NCBI RefSeq assembly: GCF_040802235.1 | Contig: NC_133156.1 | Span: 116,590,173-116,654,172, forward strand | From: Manis javanica | Taxonomy: Eukaryota; Chordata; Mammalia; Pholidota; Manidae | DNA length: 64,000 bases | Reading direction: 5' to 3' | Shown here: positions 37,310 to 48,300 of the stretch, in pieces | How positions within the stretch are numbered: the stretch's first letter is position 1 | How the letters are laid out: each line of letters starts with the position of its first letter | The notes under the pieces: generated by a model | What the model was told of the DNA's origin: nothing | Databases searched by the model: none | The model's input: only the letters and a program-made list of their open reading frames with translations | Translations under genes and position numbers: made by a program

Positions 37310-38233
37310 CTAGAGCAGTCCCTGTAGGATGCCCTGTAGAGGTGGTTTGTGGGAAGCAAATTCCCTCAGCTTTTGCTTGTCTGGGAATTGTTTGATCCCA
37401 CCATCATATTTAAATGATAGTCGTGCTGGATACAGTATCCTTGGTTCAAGGCCCTTCTGTTTCATTGCATTAAGTATATCATGCCATTCTCTTCTGGCCT
37501 GTAGGGTTTCTGTTGAGAAGTCTGATGTTAGCCTGATTGGTTTTCCTTTATAGGTGACCTTTTTCTCTCTAGCTGCCTTTAAAACTCTTTCCTTGTCCTT
37601 GATCCTTGCCATTTTAATTATTATGTGTCTTGGTGTTGTCCTCCTTGGATCCTTTCTGTTGGGGGTTCTGTATAATTCCATGGTCTGTTCGATTATTTCC
37701 TCCCCCAGTTTGGGGAAGTTTTCAGCAATTATTTCTTCAAAGACCCTTTCTATCCCTTTTCCTCTTTCTTCCTCTTCTGGTATCCCTATAATACGAATGT
37801 TTTTCCTTTTGTATTGGTCACATATTTCTCTTAGTGTTGTTTCATTCCTGGAGATCCTTTTATCTCTCTCTATGTCAGCTTCTATACGTTCCTGTTCTCT
37901 GGCTTCTATTCCTTCAATGGCCTCTTGCATCTTATCCATTCTGCTTATAAATCCTTCCAGGGATTGTTTCACTTCTGTGATCTCTTTCCTGACATCTGTG
38001 ATCTCCTTCCGGACTTCATCCCACTGCTCTTGCATTTTTCTCTGCATCTCATCCCACTGCTCTTGCATTTTTCTCTGCATCTCATCCCATTGCTCTTGCA
38101 TTTTTTTCTGCATCTCTGTCAGCATGTTCATGATTTTTATTTTGAATTCTTTTTCAGGAGGACTAGTTAGGTCTGTCTCCTTCTCAGGTGTTGTCTCTGT
38201 GATCTTTGTCTGCCTGTAGTTTTGCCTTTTCAT
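37310..38233 (-). CDS. LINE-1 ORF1p (RNA-binding chaperone), intact
   Basis: ORF1p coats L1 RNA as a trimer in cytoplasmic particles and is needed for retrotransposition. In 307 residues it has a short charged N-terminus, a coiled coil (about 35-140), an RRM (about 143-205, beginning NIRIIGIPE) and the C-terminal domain (about 206-290), with the family words TPRHIII, KGKPIRLTSD and LQARREWHDIL. The coiled coil holds three perfect or near-perfect 11-residue repeats (MQEQWDEMQRK type) at 45-77, encoded by 33-bp direct repeats near 38,003-38,101. It is slightly shorter than human ORF1p (338). No interruption is seen. Confidence 0.95.
   Translation of the reverse strand: MKRQNYRQTKITETTPEKETDLTSPPEKEFKIKIMNMLTEMQKKMQEQWDEMQRKMQEQWDEMQRKMQEQWDEVRKEITDVRKEITEVKQSLEGFISRMDKMQEAIEGIEAREQERIEADIERDKRISRNETTLREICDQYKRKNIRIIGIPEEEERGKGIERVFEEIIAENFPKLGEEIIEQTMELYRTPNRKDPRRTTPRHIIIKMARIKDKERVLKAAREKKVTYKGKPIRLTSDFSTETLQARREWHDILNAMKQKGLEPRILYPARLSFKYDGGIKQFPDKQKLREFASHKPPLQGILQGLL
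38003..38101 (-). repeat. 33-bp tandem repeats inside ORF1
   Basis: Three consecutive 33-bp units differ by one or two bases and encode hendecad repeats of the ORF1p coiled coil. Such repeats can change copy number by slippage between L1 subfamilies. Confidence 0.85.
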
Positions 38234-39833
38234 GGTGATAGAGATAGTCTGCAGAGCTGGTACAAGTGACCGCTGGAAGAGCTTCCCTTCTTGTTGGTTT
38301 GTAGCCTTTTCCTGGGAGAATAGCGACCTCTAGTGGCTTGTGCTGGGCAGCTGTGCGCAGACAGGGCTTCTGCTTCCTGCCCAGTTGCTTTGGGGTTTAT
38401 CTCCACTGTTGCTGTGGGCTTGGCCTGGCTGGGGCTGTTCCTCCAAAATGGTGGAGCCCCGTTAGAGGGGGAGCAGCCAGGAGACTATTTATCTCCGTAA
38501 GGGGCCTCTGTGCTCCCTGCTGCCCAGGGGGTTAGAGTGCCCAGAGATCCCCAGATTCCCTGCTTCTGGTCTAAGTGACCTGTCCTGCCCCTTTAAGATT
38601 TCCAAAAAGCACTCTCCAAACCAAAACAACAACAGCAACAATGAGAGAGGGAACAGAAAGGAAAAAAAAAAGAAAAAACACGCGATTTTTTTTTTTTTTC
38701 CTCAGGTGCCGGTCCCAGGCACCCGCGCACTGGTCCTGCTGCCCTGTCTCCCTAGCACCAGGGTCCCTGTCCTTTCAAGGCTTCCAAAAAGCACCCACCC
38801 ACCGGTCCCGCAGGGAAGGAACGCTCAATATTCTTTGTCCTCAGGCACTGGTCCCACGCACCCGCTCACCAGTCCTGCCGCCCTGCCTCCCTAGCACCGG
38901 GGTCCCTGTCCCTTCAAGGCTTCCAAAAAGCACTTGGCAAAAAGAGAGAAAAAAAAGGGGAAAAACGCGCGATTTCTTCCGTCCTCAGGTGCTGGTCTCA
39001 GGCACCCACCCACCGGTCCCACAGGGAAAAATGCGGGATATTCTTTGTCCTCAGGTGCCGGTCCCAGGCACCCGCTCACCAGTCCCGCCGCCCTGCCTCC
39101 CTAGCACCGGGGTCCCTGTCCCTTTTAGGCTTCCAAAAAGCACTCGCAGAAAAGAGAAAAAAAAAAGGGGAAAAACGCGCGATTTCCTCTGTCCTCAAGT
39201 GCCGGTCTCAGGCACCCGCCCACTGGTCCCGCAGGGAAAAACGGGGGATATTCTTTGTCCTCAGGCGCCGGTCCCAGCCACCCGCTCACCAGTCCCGCCA
39301 CCGTGCCTCCCTAGCACTGGGGTCCCCGTCCCTTCAAGGCTTCCAAAAAGCGCTTGCCATAAAGAGAAAAAAAAAAAGGGGAAAAACGCGCGACCTCCTC
39401 CGTCCTCAGGCACCGGTCTCAGGCACCCGCCCCCAGGTCTCGCAGGGAGAAACGCGGGATATTCTTTGTCCTCCGGCGCTGTTCCCAGGCACCTCCTCAC
39501 CGGTCCCGCCACCCTGCCTCCCCAGCAACGGGGGCCCGTCCCTCTAAGGCTTCCAAAAAGCGCTCGCCAAAAAAAAAAACTGCTCGGGTTTCTCTCCACC
39601 CGCCGGGAGCCGGGGGGAGGGGCGCTCGGGTCCCGCCGGGCTGGGGCTTGTATCTTACCCCCTTCACAAGGCGCTGGGTTCTTGCAGGTGTGGATGTGGT
39701 CTGGATGTTGTCCTGTGTCCTGTGGTCTCTATTTTAGGAAGATTTTTCTTTGTTATATTTTCATAGCTCTATGTGTTTTTGGGAGGAGATTTCCACTGCT
39801 CTACTCACGCCGCCATCTTGGCTCCCGCCTCCC
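38234..39833 (-). promoter_or_regulatory. L1 5'UTR with internal promoter
   Basis: This 1.6-kb leader precedes ORF1. At its extreme 5' end the minus strand reads GGGAGGCGGGAGCCAAGATGG..., with CCAAGATGGCGGC (39,809-39,821) matching the YY1 site that sets the start site in human L1. It is CpG-rich and monomeric in its 5' two thirds (38,598-39,560). The retained CpGs again indicate a recent insertion. Confidence 0.85.
38598..39560 (-). repeat. ~210-bp tandem monomers in the L1 5'UTR
   Basis: The word TTCCAAAAAGC recurs with a conserved neighbourhood (CCTCAGG..CCGGTCCCAGGCACCCGC..CACCAGTCCCGCC..CTAGCACCGGGGTCCC on plus) starting at 38,598, 38,779, 38,918, 39,128, 39,338 and 39,548. The last three spacings are exactly 210 bp; earlier ones are 181 and 139 bp, from partial units. 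This organisation recalls the promoter monomers of mouse L1 but the sequence is different. Confidence 0.9.
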
Positions 39834-39847
39834 AGTCAGTAATTTTT
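39833..39847. repeat. Target-site duplication, right copy
   Basis: CAGTCAGTAATTTTT, identical to 30,943-30,957. The leading C could equally belong to the L1 5' end. Confidence 0.9.
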
Positions 39848-39859
39848 ATAAAAAATTTT

Positions 39860-40105
39860 TCTCACTTTTTTTTGGAATAAAGTTGTTATACAGTATTATA
39901 TTGGTTTCAGATGCACAACATAGTGACTTGATAGTTGTATGTATTACTAGATGCTTGCCCTGGCAAGTGTAGTTCCCCTTACCAAGATGTCACCATACCA
40001 AGATCACAATACATTGGTTATATCCTCTGTTGTACTTCCATTCCTATGACTAACCTATTTTACAATTCACAGTTTGTATCCCCTTCACCTCTTTCCTAGT
40101 CAGTC
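39860..40105 (-). mobile_element. Older L1 3' end next to the young insertion
   Basis: 'ttggaataaagttgttatacagtattatattggtttcagatgcacaacatagtgacttgat' and the following text match, by eye, the 3'UTR of diverged eutherian L1s read in reverse. The young L1 inserted immediately beside it, in its A-rich tail region. Confidence 0.6.
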
Positions 40106-40109
40106 GTCT

Positions 40110-41980
40110 TACTGTTCAATAGTGTGGCAGTGGCTGGAGAAACTTGTCAGGAGATTTTAATCATTCACACAAATTGGGACAGAACAACTTTCTAAGGCAG
40201 TGCTTTGGTCAGGTTTGCTGAGTGTAAATCAATGATAAATTGCCTGTTGCACTTGCTTGAGACCAACCTACAGGGCTAGGTTACAATGCTCCTTTTTGCA
40301 TTTCCAAGGTTCCAACAGTATCTTGCGCACCCAGTCATCCTAGACACTGTCACACTGTAGAGAATTTTTCTGCTTACTTGTATGTCTACATTCTTAAATT
40401 TTAAGATCTCTGAGAACAAGGGAATTCAGCATTGCAACTACCAGGAGTACCTAAAACTGTTTGCTGGATTTTGTCTGATTTATTTGATTTAATGTAATTT
40501 GACTTAATACCCAGTAAAGGTCTGTTGAAAAATTCCGCTTTCTTAAAGATGCTGAGAGGTCCCGGTTGCCGAGCACAGGAGAGGTTGATGAGAATGGATT
40601 TCCTTTCAAACACCACAAGCTCCCTATCTTTCCTTTTGCCATCTTGGGTTTTAGACATATACACCAGCCTGGACACACACACCCTGGGTACTTTGCTTTG
40701 GAAGTAGCTGCACACTTGGAATCCTTCCGGGGCAGGAGGCAGCTGCTGAGCCACATGAAAAAGAATGGGGTGTTGGTGAAATACCGGATTTCCGGCTGCA
40801 GACAGACCCCAGGTGACTATTTAAACTTGTCAAGAAAATGAACTACAGGGAAGACTATCTGCTTTACACAAACATTTTTCACACGATTCTTTCAAAAAGC
40901 AAGTATGTGTCTTTTTTACCCTGGGGAGAAATTAAGCATTTAACTGGGTTTTCAAAGGGATCTGGGACCCAAAATGGGACCTCAAATACCTCCTGCGTAG
41001 TGTGAGTCAAGTGAATTTGGCTTTCAAATGCCAAGCTTCTAATCTGATAATAAATTTCTTTTCAAGAAGGATACCATCTGAGTCTCTCTGTACTTCCTGC
41101 GCCTGGTACAACAGTACCCAGAACACAGAAGTCAATCGGGGTGTGTTTGGACAACATGCACGGTAGTAAAAGCAGGGCTTGCCTGCAAACCATCGCTACC
41201 AGGGATGACATCCTCTCACCGTGCTCTCTGCCTTACTCATCACAGTTAGTGGGGCAAATGTACCTTTTTCTGAAAGACTAGGAATTTTTTATTTTATTTG
41301 TACATTTTGAAATTTGCTTGAGAATTCAGTTGTCCAACTACTACCAGTAGTTTTGTCTGTTTGGTACTTATCGTTGTAAAGATTTTAATTTGATCTAAAA
41401 AATTCTGTGAGATACAGATAGCTCTTCCAGGCAGCAGGATTTCTGTGATAATAAAAGTGGGGCCTGGTTTCCCTCAGATAGGAGACATATTTAAAAAATT
41501 CCTTTCCTTAAGTGAAAAAGAGCAGAGGTCGAGAGCCCACATGGATTCCAGTTTTAAATACAGCAAAACTGTCTAATCAGGTCTGTAACAGCAGAAGACC
41601 TTTAAGACCTGAAACAACGGATGACTTTTCTGAGAAAGTTCACCCAGTTTGGGTTAGGCTAGCACCCTGGCCACTGCAGTGCAAAAGGGAAAAGAAATTA
41701 TTTTCCAAAGCAGCAGCTTAACTTGCTGGTTCAGCAAATATTTTTGCCTATTTTAGTTTGGAAAAGAGCGTGCCTGGAGGCTCTTTTTACACTTAGCCCT
41801 TCCTCCCGCCCCCGACTGTACCATTAAATCCTAGATACTGGGGTGACTAAAAGAGGTAGGGAATAAATCAGTAAGGGCAAAACACTTTCCCCCACTGTAC
41901 GCACAGGCAGGCCTTGCGACTGTCAGGCAGATGATAAAAATCAGTTCAGGGGTTTGCTCTGCTTGGGAGGTCACAGCCAG
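40110..41980. other. SELENOP upstream region
   Basis: No coding sequence is recognised. Open frames at 40.4-40.8 and 41.5-41.7 kb have no known homologue. The last few hundred bases before 41,985 may contain further liver-type regulatory sites, but none is strong enough to call by eye. Confidence 0.4.
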
Positions 41981-41989
41981 AGTGAACAC

Positions 41990-42002
41990 TGAACTTTGGA
42001 CT
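41990..42002 (-). promoter_or_regulatory. HNF4-type site in the SELENOP promoter
   Basis: The reverse complement, AGTCCAAAGTTCA, is an exact match to the DR1 consensus bound by HNF4-alpha. It lies about 30 bp before the TATA box. HNF4-alpha, with PGC-1alpha and FoxO1, is known to drive hepatic SELENOP, so this site is expected to do the same here. Confidence 0.75.
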
Positions 42003-42018
42003 CTAGCTGAGGGGTGAG

Positions 42019-42025
42019 GTAAACA
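42019..42025 (+). promoter_or_regulatory. FOXO/FOXA core site
   Basis: GTAAACA, the forkhead core, sits between the HNF4 site and the TATA box. In human SELENOP a FoxO element next to an HNF4 site mediates insulin repression. Confidence 0.65.
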
Positions 42026-42032
42026 GCAGGAC

Positions 42033-42040
42033 TATAAATA
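42033..42040 (+). promoter_or_regulatory. SELENOP TATA box
   Basis: TATAAATA lies 25-30 bp before the sequence that matches the human SELENOP 5'UTR (GCTGTGGCTTTGTGGAGCTG), so the start site should be near 42,060-42,066. Confidence 0.75.
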
Positions 42041-42059
42041 TGAGAGTTGCGAGCTGTGG

Positions 42060-42118
42060 CTTTGTGGAGCTGCAGAGCTGAGCAGAGAGAAGGAAGCAGG
42101 CTAGCTGGAAGGGGTTGT
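42060..42118 (+). other. SELENOP: SELENOP exon 1 (non-coding)
   Basis: It closely matches the human 5'UTR from the CTTTGTGGAGCTG region through GAAGCAGG to GGTTGT. It ends at a GTAAGT donor at 42,119. Joined to exon 2, it recreates the human junction GGTTGT/GACAACCCC. The 5' boundary is inferred from the TATA distance. Confidence 0.75.
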
Positions 42119-45100
42119 GTAAGTAGGAACTTGCGTTTTTTTAATACTAAATTTTTTGAGAGTTTGGTAGATAATTTGATTTTGAGACTAATGAAATATT
42201 TCTGTCCTTAGAATAGATTTTTAAAGAAGGGTTGGGTAAAGAAAATAAAAATAATACAAAAGAGAGAGAACAAAAGTCTAGGGGTGGGTGTGGTGCGTGA
42301 AGTTTGGCCGGGGGCATGTTGGCCATCCTTGCTGGTTTCTGCCTGGCCTTTGCACAACCGAGGAGGAGGGTGGGAACAGGGGAGGATGGAGAATCTAGCA
42401 CTCTCTGAAAGTTGTGATGTTATATAGGCACTATTGTAAGTTTAAGCTTAAGTATTTCCCACTGAAACGCTAAGAACTCTAAGGATAAACAGCCCATGGA
42501 TTTGAAGAACAGACTGAAATATGGCTACTCTGCAGTGCTGTAGAAATGTCCAGGAATATGTGAGCAGTTTTGGGGGGGGAAAAAAGGAGGGCGGGTTCAG
42601 CAAACTGTGCAAAAATGGTCACACTAAAGAGTTAAAACTCACATCAAAAACAGGTGGCCTGTGATTAATGTGAAGTTTTGCAGTCTAAGTGGTAAGTGGT
42701 AAAGAAGGATCCTCAGATACCCGTCAGAGGTTTAGGGGAAGAGAATGGAAAACTTTTCTGCATATCCTGCCTTTTAATGGGGAATTTTAAATAAGTGTGG
42801 GTCTGTAGGTGGCCAAAAATATTTAGATTTTGTGATAAATAAGTGTTGAGATTAGTGATATTTGCAACTACTTTCTAATTGTTATTGGATCAGCTTTCAG
42901 CAAGTCCCATTTCATTACTTAGTTTCATTATTTTTATGTAGCTGTCTAACAGCTGTCTATAATCAAAGTTTATTATGTAAAAATGATCTTAAGAAAACAA
43001 AGTTGGACTGCTGATTGCTTATAACAAAAGAGAAAAATCTGAAAGTGTGAACTCTGTAATCCACTAACCTCTGCCAATGGCCTTCATTATTTTTTTATCA
43101 AAAATCTCAATAAGGGAAATGAATGAAATAGCCTTTTTGTTTATATTCACTATTTACTCATTTGGAAGCTTATCCTATGTTACAAAGTGAGGATACCAAG
43201 TGCTAAATTCATGCTGAAGGCTTTGTAACTGCTGAATTTATATTCCAGGAAGTACGGAAACATCTAGCTATTCTAGCAAGAAAAAAAACATCTTGAATTA
43301 CTTTGATGTTTTCTTTGCCATCCTAGGGCATAAACAAACAAAACCCTGGCTGCTATAGTTATTAAAGGTGACCTATCTAAAAACTGTCAATATACTGTAG
43401 GAGCTAAGGGGTCATGATTTGCATTTTGGCTGAACTGGCTTGGATCCAGTCTCTCTTCTGACTCATTATGTGTGTGGATGTGGGCAGGATGCCCAAATTG
43501 TCTCTTAGCCAGTTTCCTCAACTGCAAGAGGGATGAGAGTCACATAGTTGTAGGGATTAACTGACACAAAATAAAAAAGTACTTAGCACCACCTGCATTA
43601 TAAAGGCCCAATAAATGATAGCTATTATAAGGATAATTGGGTAATCAGCATAAATACTGTCGAGAAATTCCCTTGATTTAGATACATCCTCTCCTTTTTC
43701 AAATATTACAATTTAAAAATATTAGGATAGTTGGGATGGTGTTAATAAATCATTTAATTTATCCTCTCTCAACCTTTCTCCATTTTTTCTCTTTTATATA
43801 GACTTTTATTAAGATATCTTATATGGGTAGGAATTTTGTGTTAAATATGTAATGTGAAAGATACTCAGGTTTAAAAAATTTGCTATCTACCAGGGCATCA
43901 GAGCCTGAGTCCATTTGATTGTAGCCTTTCCACTTCCCTGTTAATCTGGGCTCACTCTAGGTAACTTGTCATTTGCTGCTCCCCTTTCTACCCTCTCTAC
44001 CCCCTAAAAAAAAGTATTTTATTTTTTTTTTAAATCTCAGGTCAGGTCAGTGCCTGAAAATGTACCAACTTCCCAGTTCTGGAATTTTGTCCTGATTTCT
44101 CTCCACAGACTTTTTCATCAAAATGGGTCTGATTACCTGTGAGGACTTGTCTTTCTCTGCTCATCTCTGCAGAGTGCGTTCTTTTCCACCACCTTTCTAC
44201 AGTTCACCTGCTTTATTCACACCTCTCTGAAGAGGGAGTTAGCCCTAGTTTGGGGAATATTTCTGGCCAGGTGTTTAACTTTCCTACTGAGAGGAGGCAT
44301 CTGTCTACTCAAGAATGTGCCATCTAGTCACAGGAACTTCCTGACAGACGTGGTAGCCAATACACAGACTGATTGAGCATAGATTTCAGTGAGTCATAAA
44401 TGGTACAGGGGGCAGCAATTTGTGACATCTCTCCTTGGTCAGGTTTCTTTCCTTAGTTCATACTTATCTTGGATGTGGTACTAATTTTCAGCAGGCAGTT
44501 TTACACCTGAAGAGATTCAGGTTCTATTATATTAACATAAAACTAGACTTTAAAGAGTAAGAGGAACAAGAGGGAGCCCTACCCAAAGGTTTGAAACAGA
44601 GAAGGTTTGCACCTGAAGAGCAGCGGCCCACCTGTCCTCGTCGTCACCTCCTTCCTTCCTGGGTTTGTGTTAGATGCTGGTTCTGCTCATTTCTGTGCAG
44701 AATCCCCTTTCCTTTCTTAGATTGGTAGAGGATGGGAAGAAGCAGGCAGAACTTTGGGGGGGGGGGCCTCAGATAACAGTAAAATCGTATTTGCAGAATG
44801 CTAGTTGGCTATAGAGGCTACATTCTCAAAATTTTTCTAAACATGATCTCCTCCTAGAGAAGTACGTGGCTGCCTGGTCTGGCAGATCTTTGTAGCATGC
44901 TTATTAGAGGATCTGGCTAAGCCGGGTAGGTAAGAGGCTTTGACAACTTCCCTGACTCTGACTCAACTTTACTCCCTTTATAGGAAGATTTGGTGCAGGG
45001 AGGCCCAAGGTAATGAGCCAGCGACATGGAGACAGAATCCACAGGCTAGATATTTTTAAGAAGGGGAATTACATTTGCTGGATTTATAGAAAGTCCTAAG

Positions 45101-45152
45101 TATGTCTGTGAAGTCACCTGGGAAGATGACAGAAAGGTTTTCTTTTTCTCAG
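42119..45152 (+). other. SELENOP: SELENOP intron 1
   Basis: GT-AG intron of about 3.0 kb. It contains a MIR near 43,440-43,640 and a G-run at 44,754-44,766. No further features are recognised. Confidence 0.75.
43440..43640 (+). repeat. MIR SINE
   Basis: 'gtgtggatgtgggcaggatgcccaaattgtctcttagccagtttcctcaactgcaagagggatgag', 'gtagggattaactgacacaaa', 'aaaggcccaataaatgatagctattataa': full MIR sense order. Confidence 0.75.
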
Positions 45153-45368
45153 GACAACCCCAGCGATGTGGGGAGGCCTGGGGCTTGCCCTGGCCCTCTG
45201 TCTCCTCCCGGGGGGAGGAACGGGGAGCCAGGGGCAGAGCTCCCTCTGTAAGCAGCCCCCAGCCTGGACCGTGAGGGGCCAAGATCCGATGCTGAACTCG
45301 GTTGGGTCAGTGACTGTGGTCGCTCTTCTTCAGGCCAGCTGACACCTGTGCATTCTGCAGGCTTCCAG
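45153..45368 (+). other. SELENOP: SELENOP exon 2 (start codon, Sec59)
   Basis: It begins GACAACCCCAGCG then ATG at 45,166. It encodes the signal peptide (MWGGLGLALALCLLP), the SSLCKQPPAW motif and the redox site. The TGA for Sec59 is at 45,340-45,342, between the family words VALLQAS and LCILQAS. It ends at a GTAAGA donor, phase 2. Confidence 0.95.
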
Positions 45369-48300
45369 GTAAGACTATCCTTCTGAGGTCTAGGATCTCT
45401 TAAGGGAAAAGTCATCAGACATACACATAACACCTAAAATAAAAATGGAAAAGATGTATTTATTAAATTCCATTTTTGGAAAAACTATCCATATTAGCAT
45501 AGAACATGTTAAAAGAAGGACTAGGAGGATATACACCAAAATGTTTACAGTGGTTTTCTTGAGATTTTGGAATTTTTTTCTACTTTCTGTGGATCTGTAT
45601 TTTATAATGTCTTACTAAATATGTATGGGTTGTGTAACAAAAGCATTCTAAAGGGTACTCCTGAAAACAGATCAGTCATTCAATATAAGAAACAAAGATG
45701 AGTGTTTTGCCAGAGTAGAATGAAACCTCGATTTGCCACCAAAGGTCTTGGGTCACTTAACAAATTTATGTTTATGTACAAAATTTATGTGTATGTGCAA
45801 GATGGCTTAAAAAATATACACTTCATAGGATAAATTTGAGGAATAAATATGCTGATGTTTGTCTAAGTACTTAAGGTTTTACTGAGCACAAGTGCTCAGT
45901 GAATAATTTAAAAAATGAAAGTTTAGTTTTTTACAGTAATATGAAGAAGTATGAGTAAGTAGAAAAATTATATGAGTTTCATGTAAAAAATAGATATAGG
46001 AAGAGAAGTTACTAATAAAATTAGAGATTATTCCTTTTCTTGTATTTTCCCCAAATATTTTAGATTGGAAGACCTGCGAGTAAAATTGGAGAAAGAAGGA
46101 TATTCTAACATCTCCTATGTTGTTGTTAATCATCAAGGAATCTCTTCTCGATTAAAATACATACATCTTAAAGATAAGGTTTCAGAGAATATTTCTGTTT
46201 ACCAACAAGAAGAAAGCCAAACAGATGTCTGGACTCTTTTAAATGGACAGAAAGATGACTTCCTCATATATGACAGGTGTGTCCACCTATGACTCATACA
46301 CACACACATGCACACACCAAAGTAAAAGATACCTTCTTTGTATTTAATAGTAAATGGTTTAAAATAAGACATCTGTTTTTGTTTTATTACCAAATATTCA
46401 GTTTCAAAGTGAGCCCATTAAAATATTTGGTTTTAATATTTTGAAGTGACTTTCACAAAAAAGAATTTACCATTCCAGAAGGGAAGTAAGGAAAATTGAC
46501 TATACTTCCCCCCACTACAAATTGGCATTCTGATAAAATGAAAAGAAGGATCAATTTGTTTATCACATACAATTCTAACTTTCAGACCACTTGATTATCT
46601 CTAAAGTAATTAATATGTTAAGGTACACACCTGAATTTCTGAATGGTAAAGTGTGTTAATCATTTAGGTATGATCTGCATCAATCTGCTTCTGATTCTGT
46701 GAATAAATAAGGCATTTGTATACTGCAGGGACCTTCATGCATACAGTACTATTTGCTATTACCAGCATCTCCAGTTGATGTTGTTTTCTTTTGGTTCTTC
46801 AGGGATGGTGGGCCAGACTCTACCTTGGCCTAAGCCCTACTTGGTCTTACTCTACATATTTTTAATATTACACATCATTCTTTCAGGACTTCAAACTTCT
46901 AATACAGTCAGGCGCAAAGTATTATATTGATATTTGATATTCACATAAAATTGAAAACCTTTGGTAAAATGTGGCAAGAAGAACATTTCAATTCCACCAT
47001 TTCCAAGTATACCAAGTGTTGTAATTCCTGAATTATTTCCTGTGCTGAAATGTTTTTTGCATCAGATATATTTTTAAATGAATGGGTACTGGCCAAACTC
47101 AAGGATCTTTTTGTTATGCTGTGATTTCTTGTTGTGCAGACTTTGTGCTGCTTTAATACTTACGAAAAGTTTGTGTGATTTGCAGAGCCCAATTTAGGGT
47201 CAGTGGTTTGGGTGTTGGTAGAATTTATAAGTCAGTTACAAAGTTTTATTTGATCAAGTCACATGATTATGTGACACAGTTTGATATTATTTATAGTGAC
47301 ATATCTAAAAAATTTCAGAAAGCTAGTATTAGACTCACTGAAGTCTTGCCATGACCTGAGCTGGTATACAGAGCCAGCAAGCTCACCTGAGACCCCATTG
47401 AAGGAAATACACTGAAGGTATGAAAGGGTTGTAAGTTATAAAACCATTCAACCTGTAATACCTATCCCAGACCATGCTTGAGCAGGATCATGACACAGAA
47501 AATATTGTAGTAACATTGTATTTGCCTTTTATTTTTAGATGCGGCCGTCTTGTGTATCAACTTAGTTTGCCTTACTCCTTCCTAGTCTTCCCATATGTGG
47601 AAGAAGCCATTAAGATTGCTTACTGCGAAAAGAAATGTGGAAACTGCTCTCTCATGGTATTTTTCTAAATTATTTTTACTGGGAGAAAAGAGGAAATCTT
47701 TTTAGAGCTATAATAATGTTAGTATTATGGCCAATTAGCTAATCATTGTTTCTGCTGGTGTACTAAACTACAAAAGTAATTTTTATAATCACAGACACTT
47801 ACTGTTATATAACATATATTTTAAAATATCTTTTCAAGCTCCATATTGCTTTTATTTAGAAGGAATTTAGAAAATAAATATTAACATAGATCACATATTT
47901 TAATTACCACCAAATGGTGTTGCATGTGTATAAGAGCTCAAAGAATTCACCAGTATAAAATAACATTACTGTAATATTTTGAATGTGTTCACCTAAGAGC
48001 ATAGTGAGAGCAACACTTATCCATGGCCTTACCTGAAATGGAACTGGGGTCCAGATAACTATGTAAAATATTGTATGTGATATCAAGGAAGCCAGACTGT
48101 CAGCCTTTCTGTGAAGCCCTTACACTGTCTGCCCATTCTGCCTCTGGAATTGCATTTATTTCATAATGGATTTAGTGATATTTCTTAACAATCATGAGAT
48201 ATTCCTTATTATGAGAAGGACTATTTAAAAATATTGTTTATAAAGAAGACAATCAAGGAATTGATTTTAATGTATTGTCTTCTCCCCATCCCGCCATATT

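Larger units (their letters stand above)
30953..39833 (-). mobile_element. Full-length young LINE-1 with composite 3' end
   Basis: On the minus strand this reads as a complete L1. It has a 5' terminus with a YY1-type motif, a 1.6-kb 5'UTR, an intact ORF1 (38,233-37,310), a 168-nt spacer, an intact ORF2 (37,141-33,299), a 3'UTR with a G-rich tract (C-rich on plus, near 33,120-33,190), and a long composite tail ending in polyA. Perfect 15-bp target-site duplications flank the whole unit, and the insertion point (sense TAT/AAAA) fits L1 endonuclease preference. Intact frames and exact duplications mean a recent insertion that may still be competent. It landed at the edge of an older, decayed L1 3' end (39,860-40,105). 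The length, about 8.9 kb, exceeds the usual 6-7 kb because of the 3' additions. Confidence 0.93.

Noticed and set aside
37554-38219. 221-codon plus-strand frame
   Set aside because: It is a shadow of L1 ORF1; the Ser/His-rich repeat is the reverse of the 33-bp repeats.
38598-39560. Regularly spaced repeats that might suggest a CRISPR or satellite array
   Set aside because: They lie in the 5'UTR of a LINE-1 in a mammalian genome, have 210-bp units and no spacer pattern. They are promoter monomers.
45340-45342. In-frame TGA read as a stop, making SELENOP a pseudogene
   Set aside because: It is the conserved Sec59 codon in UxxC. The frame, splice sites and both SECIS elements are intact.
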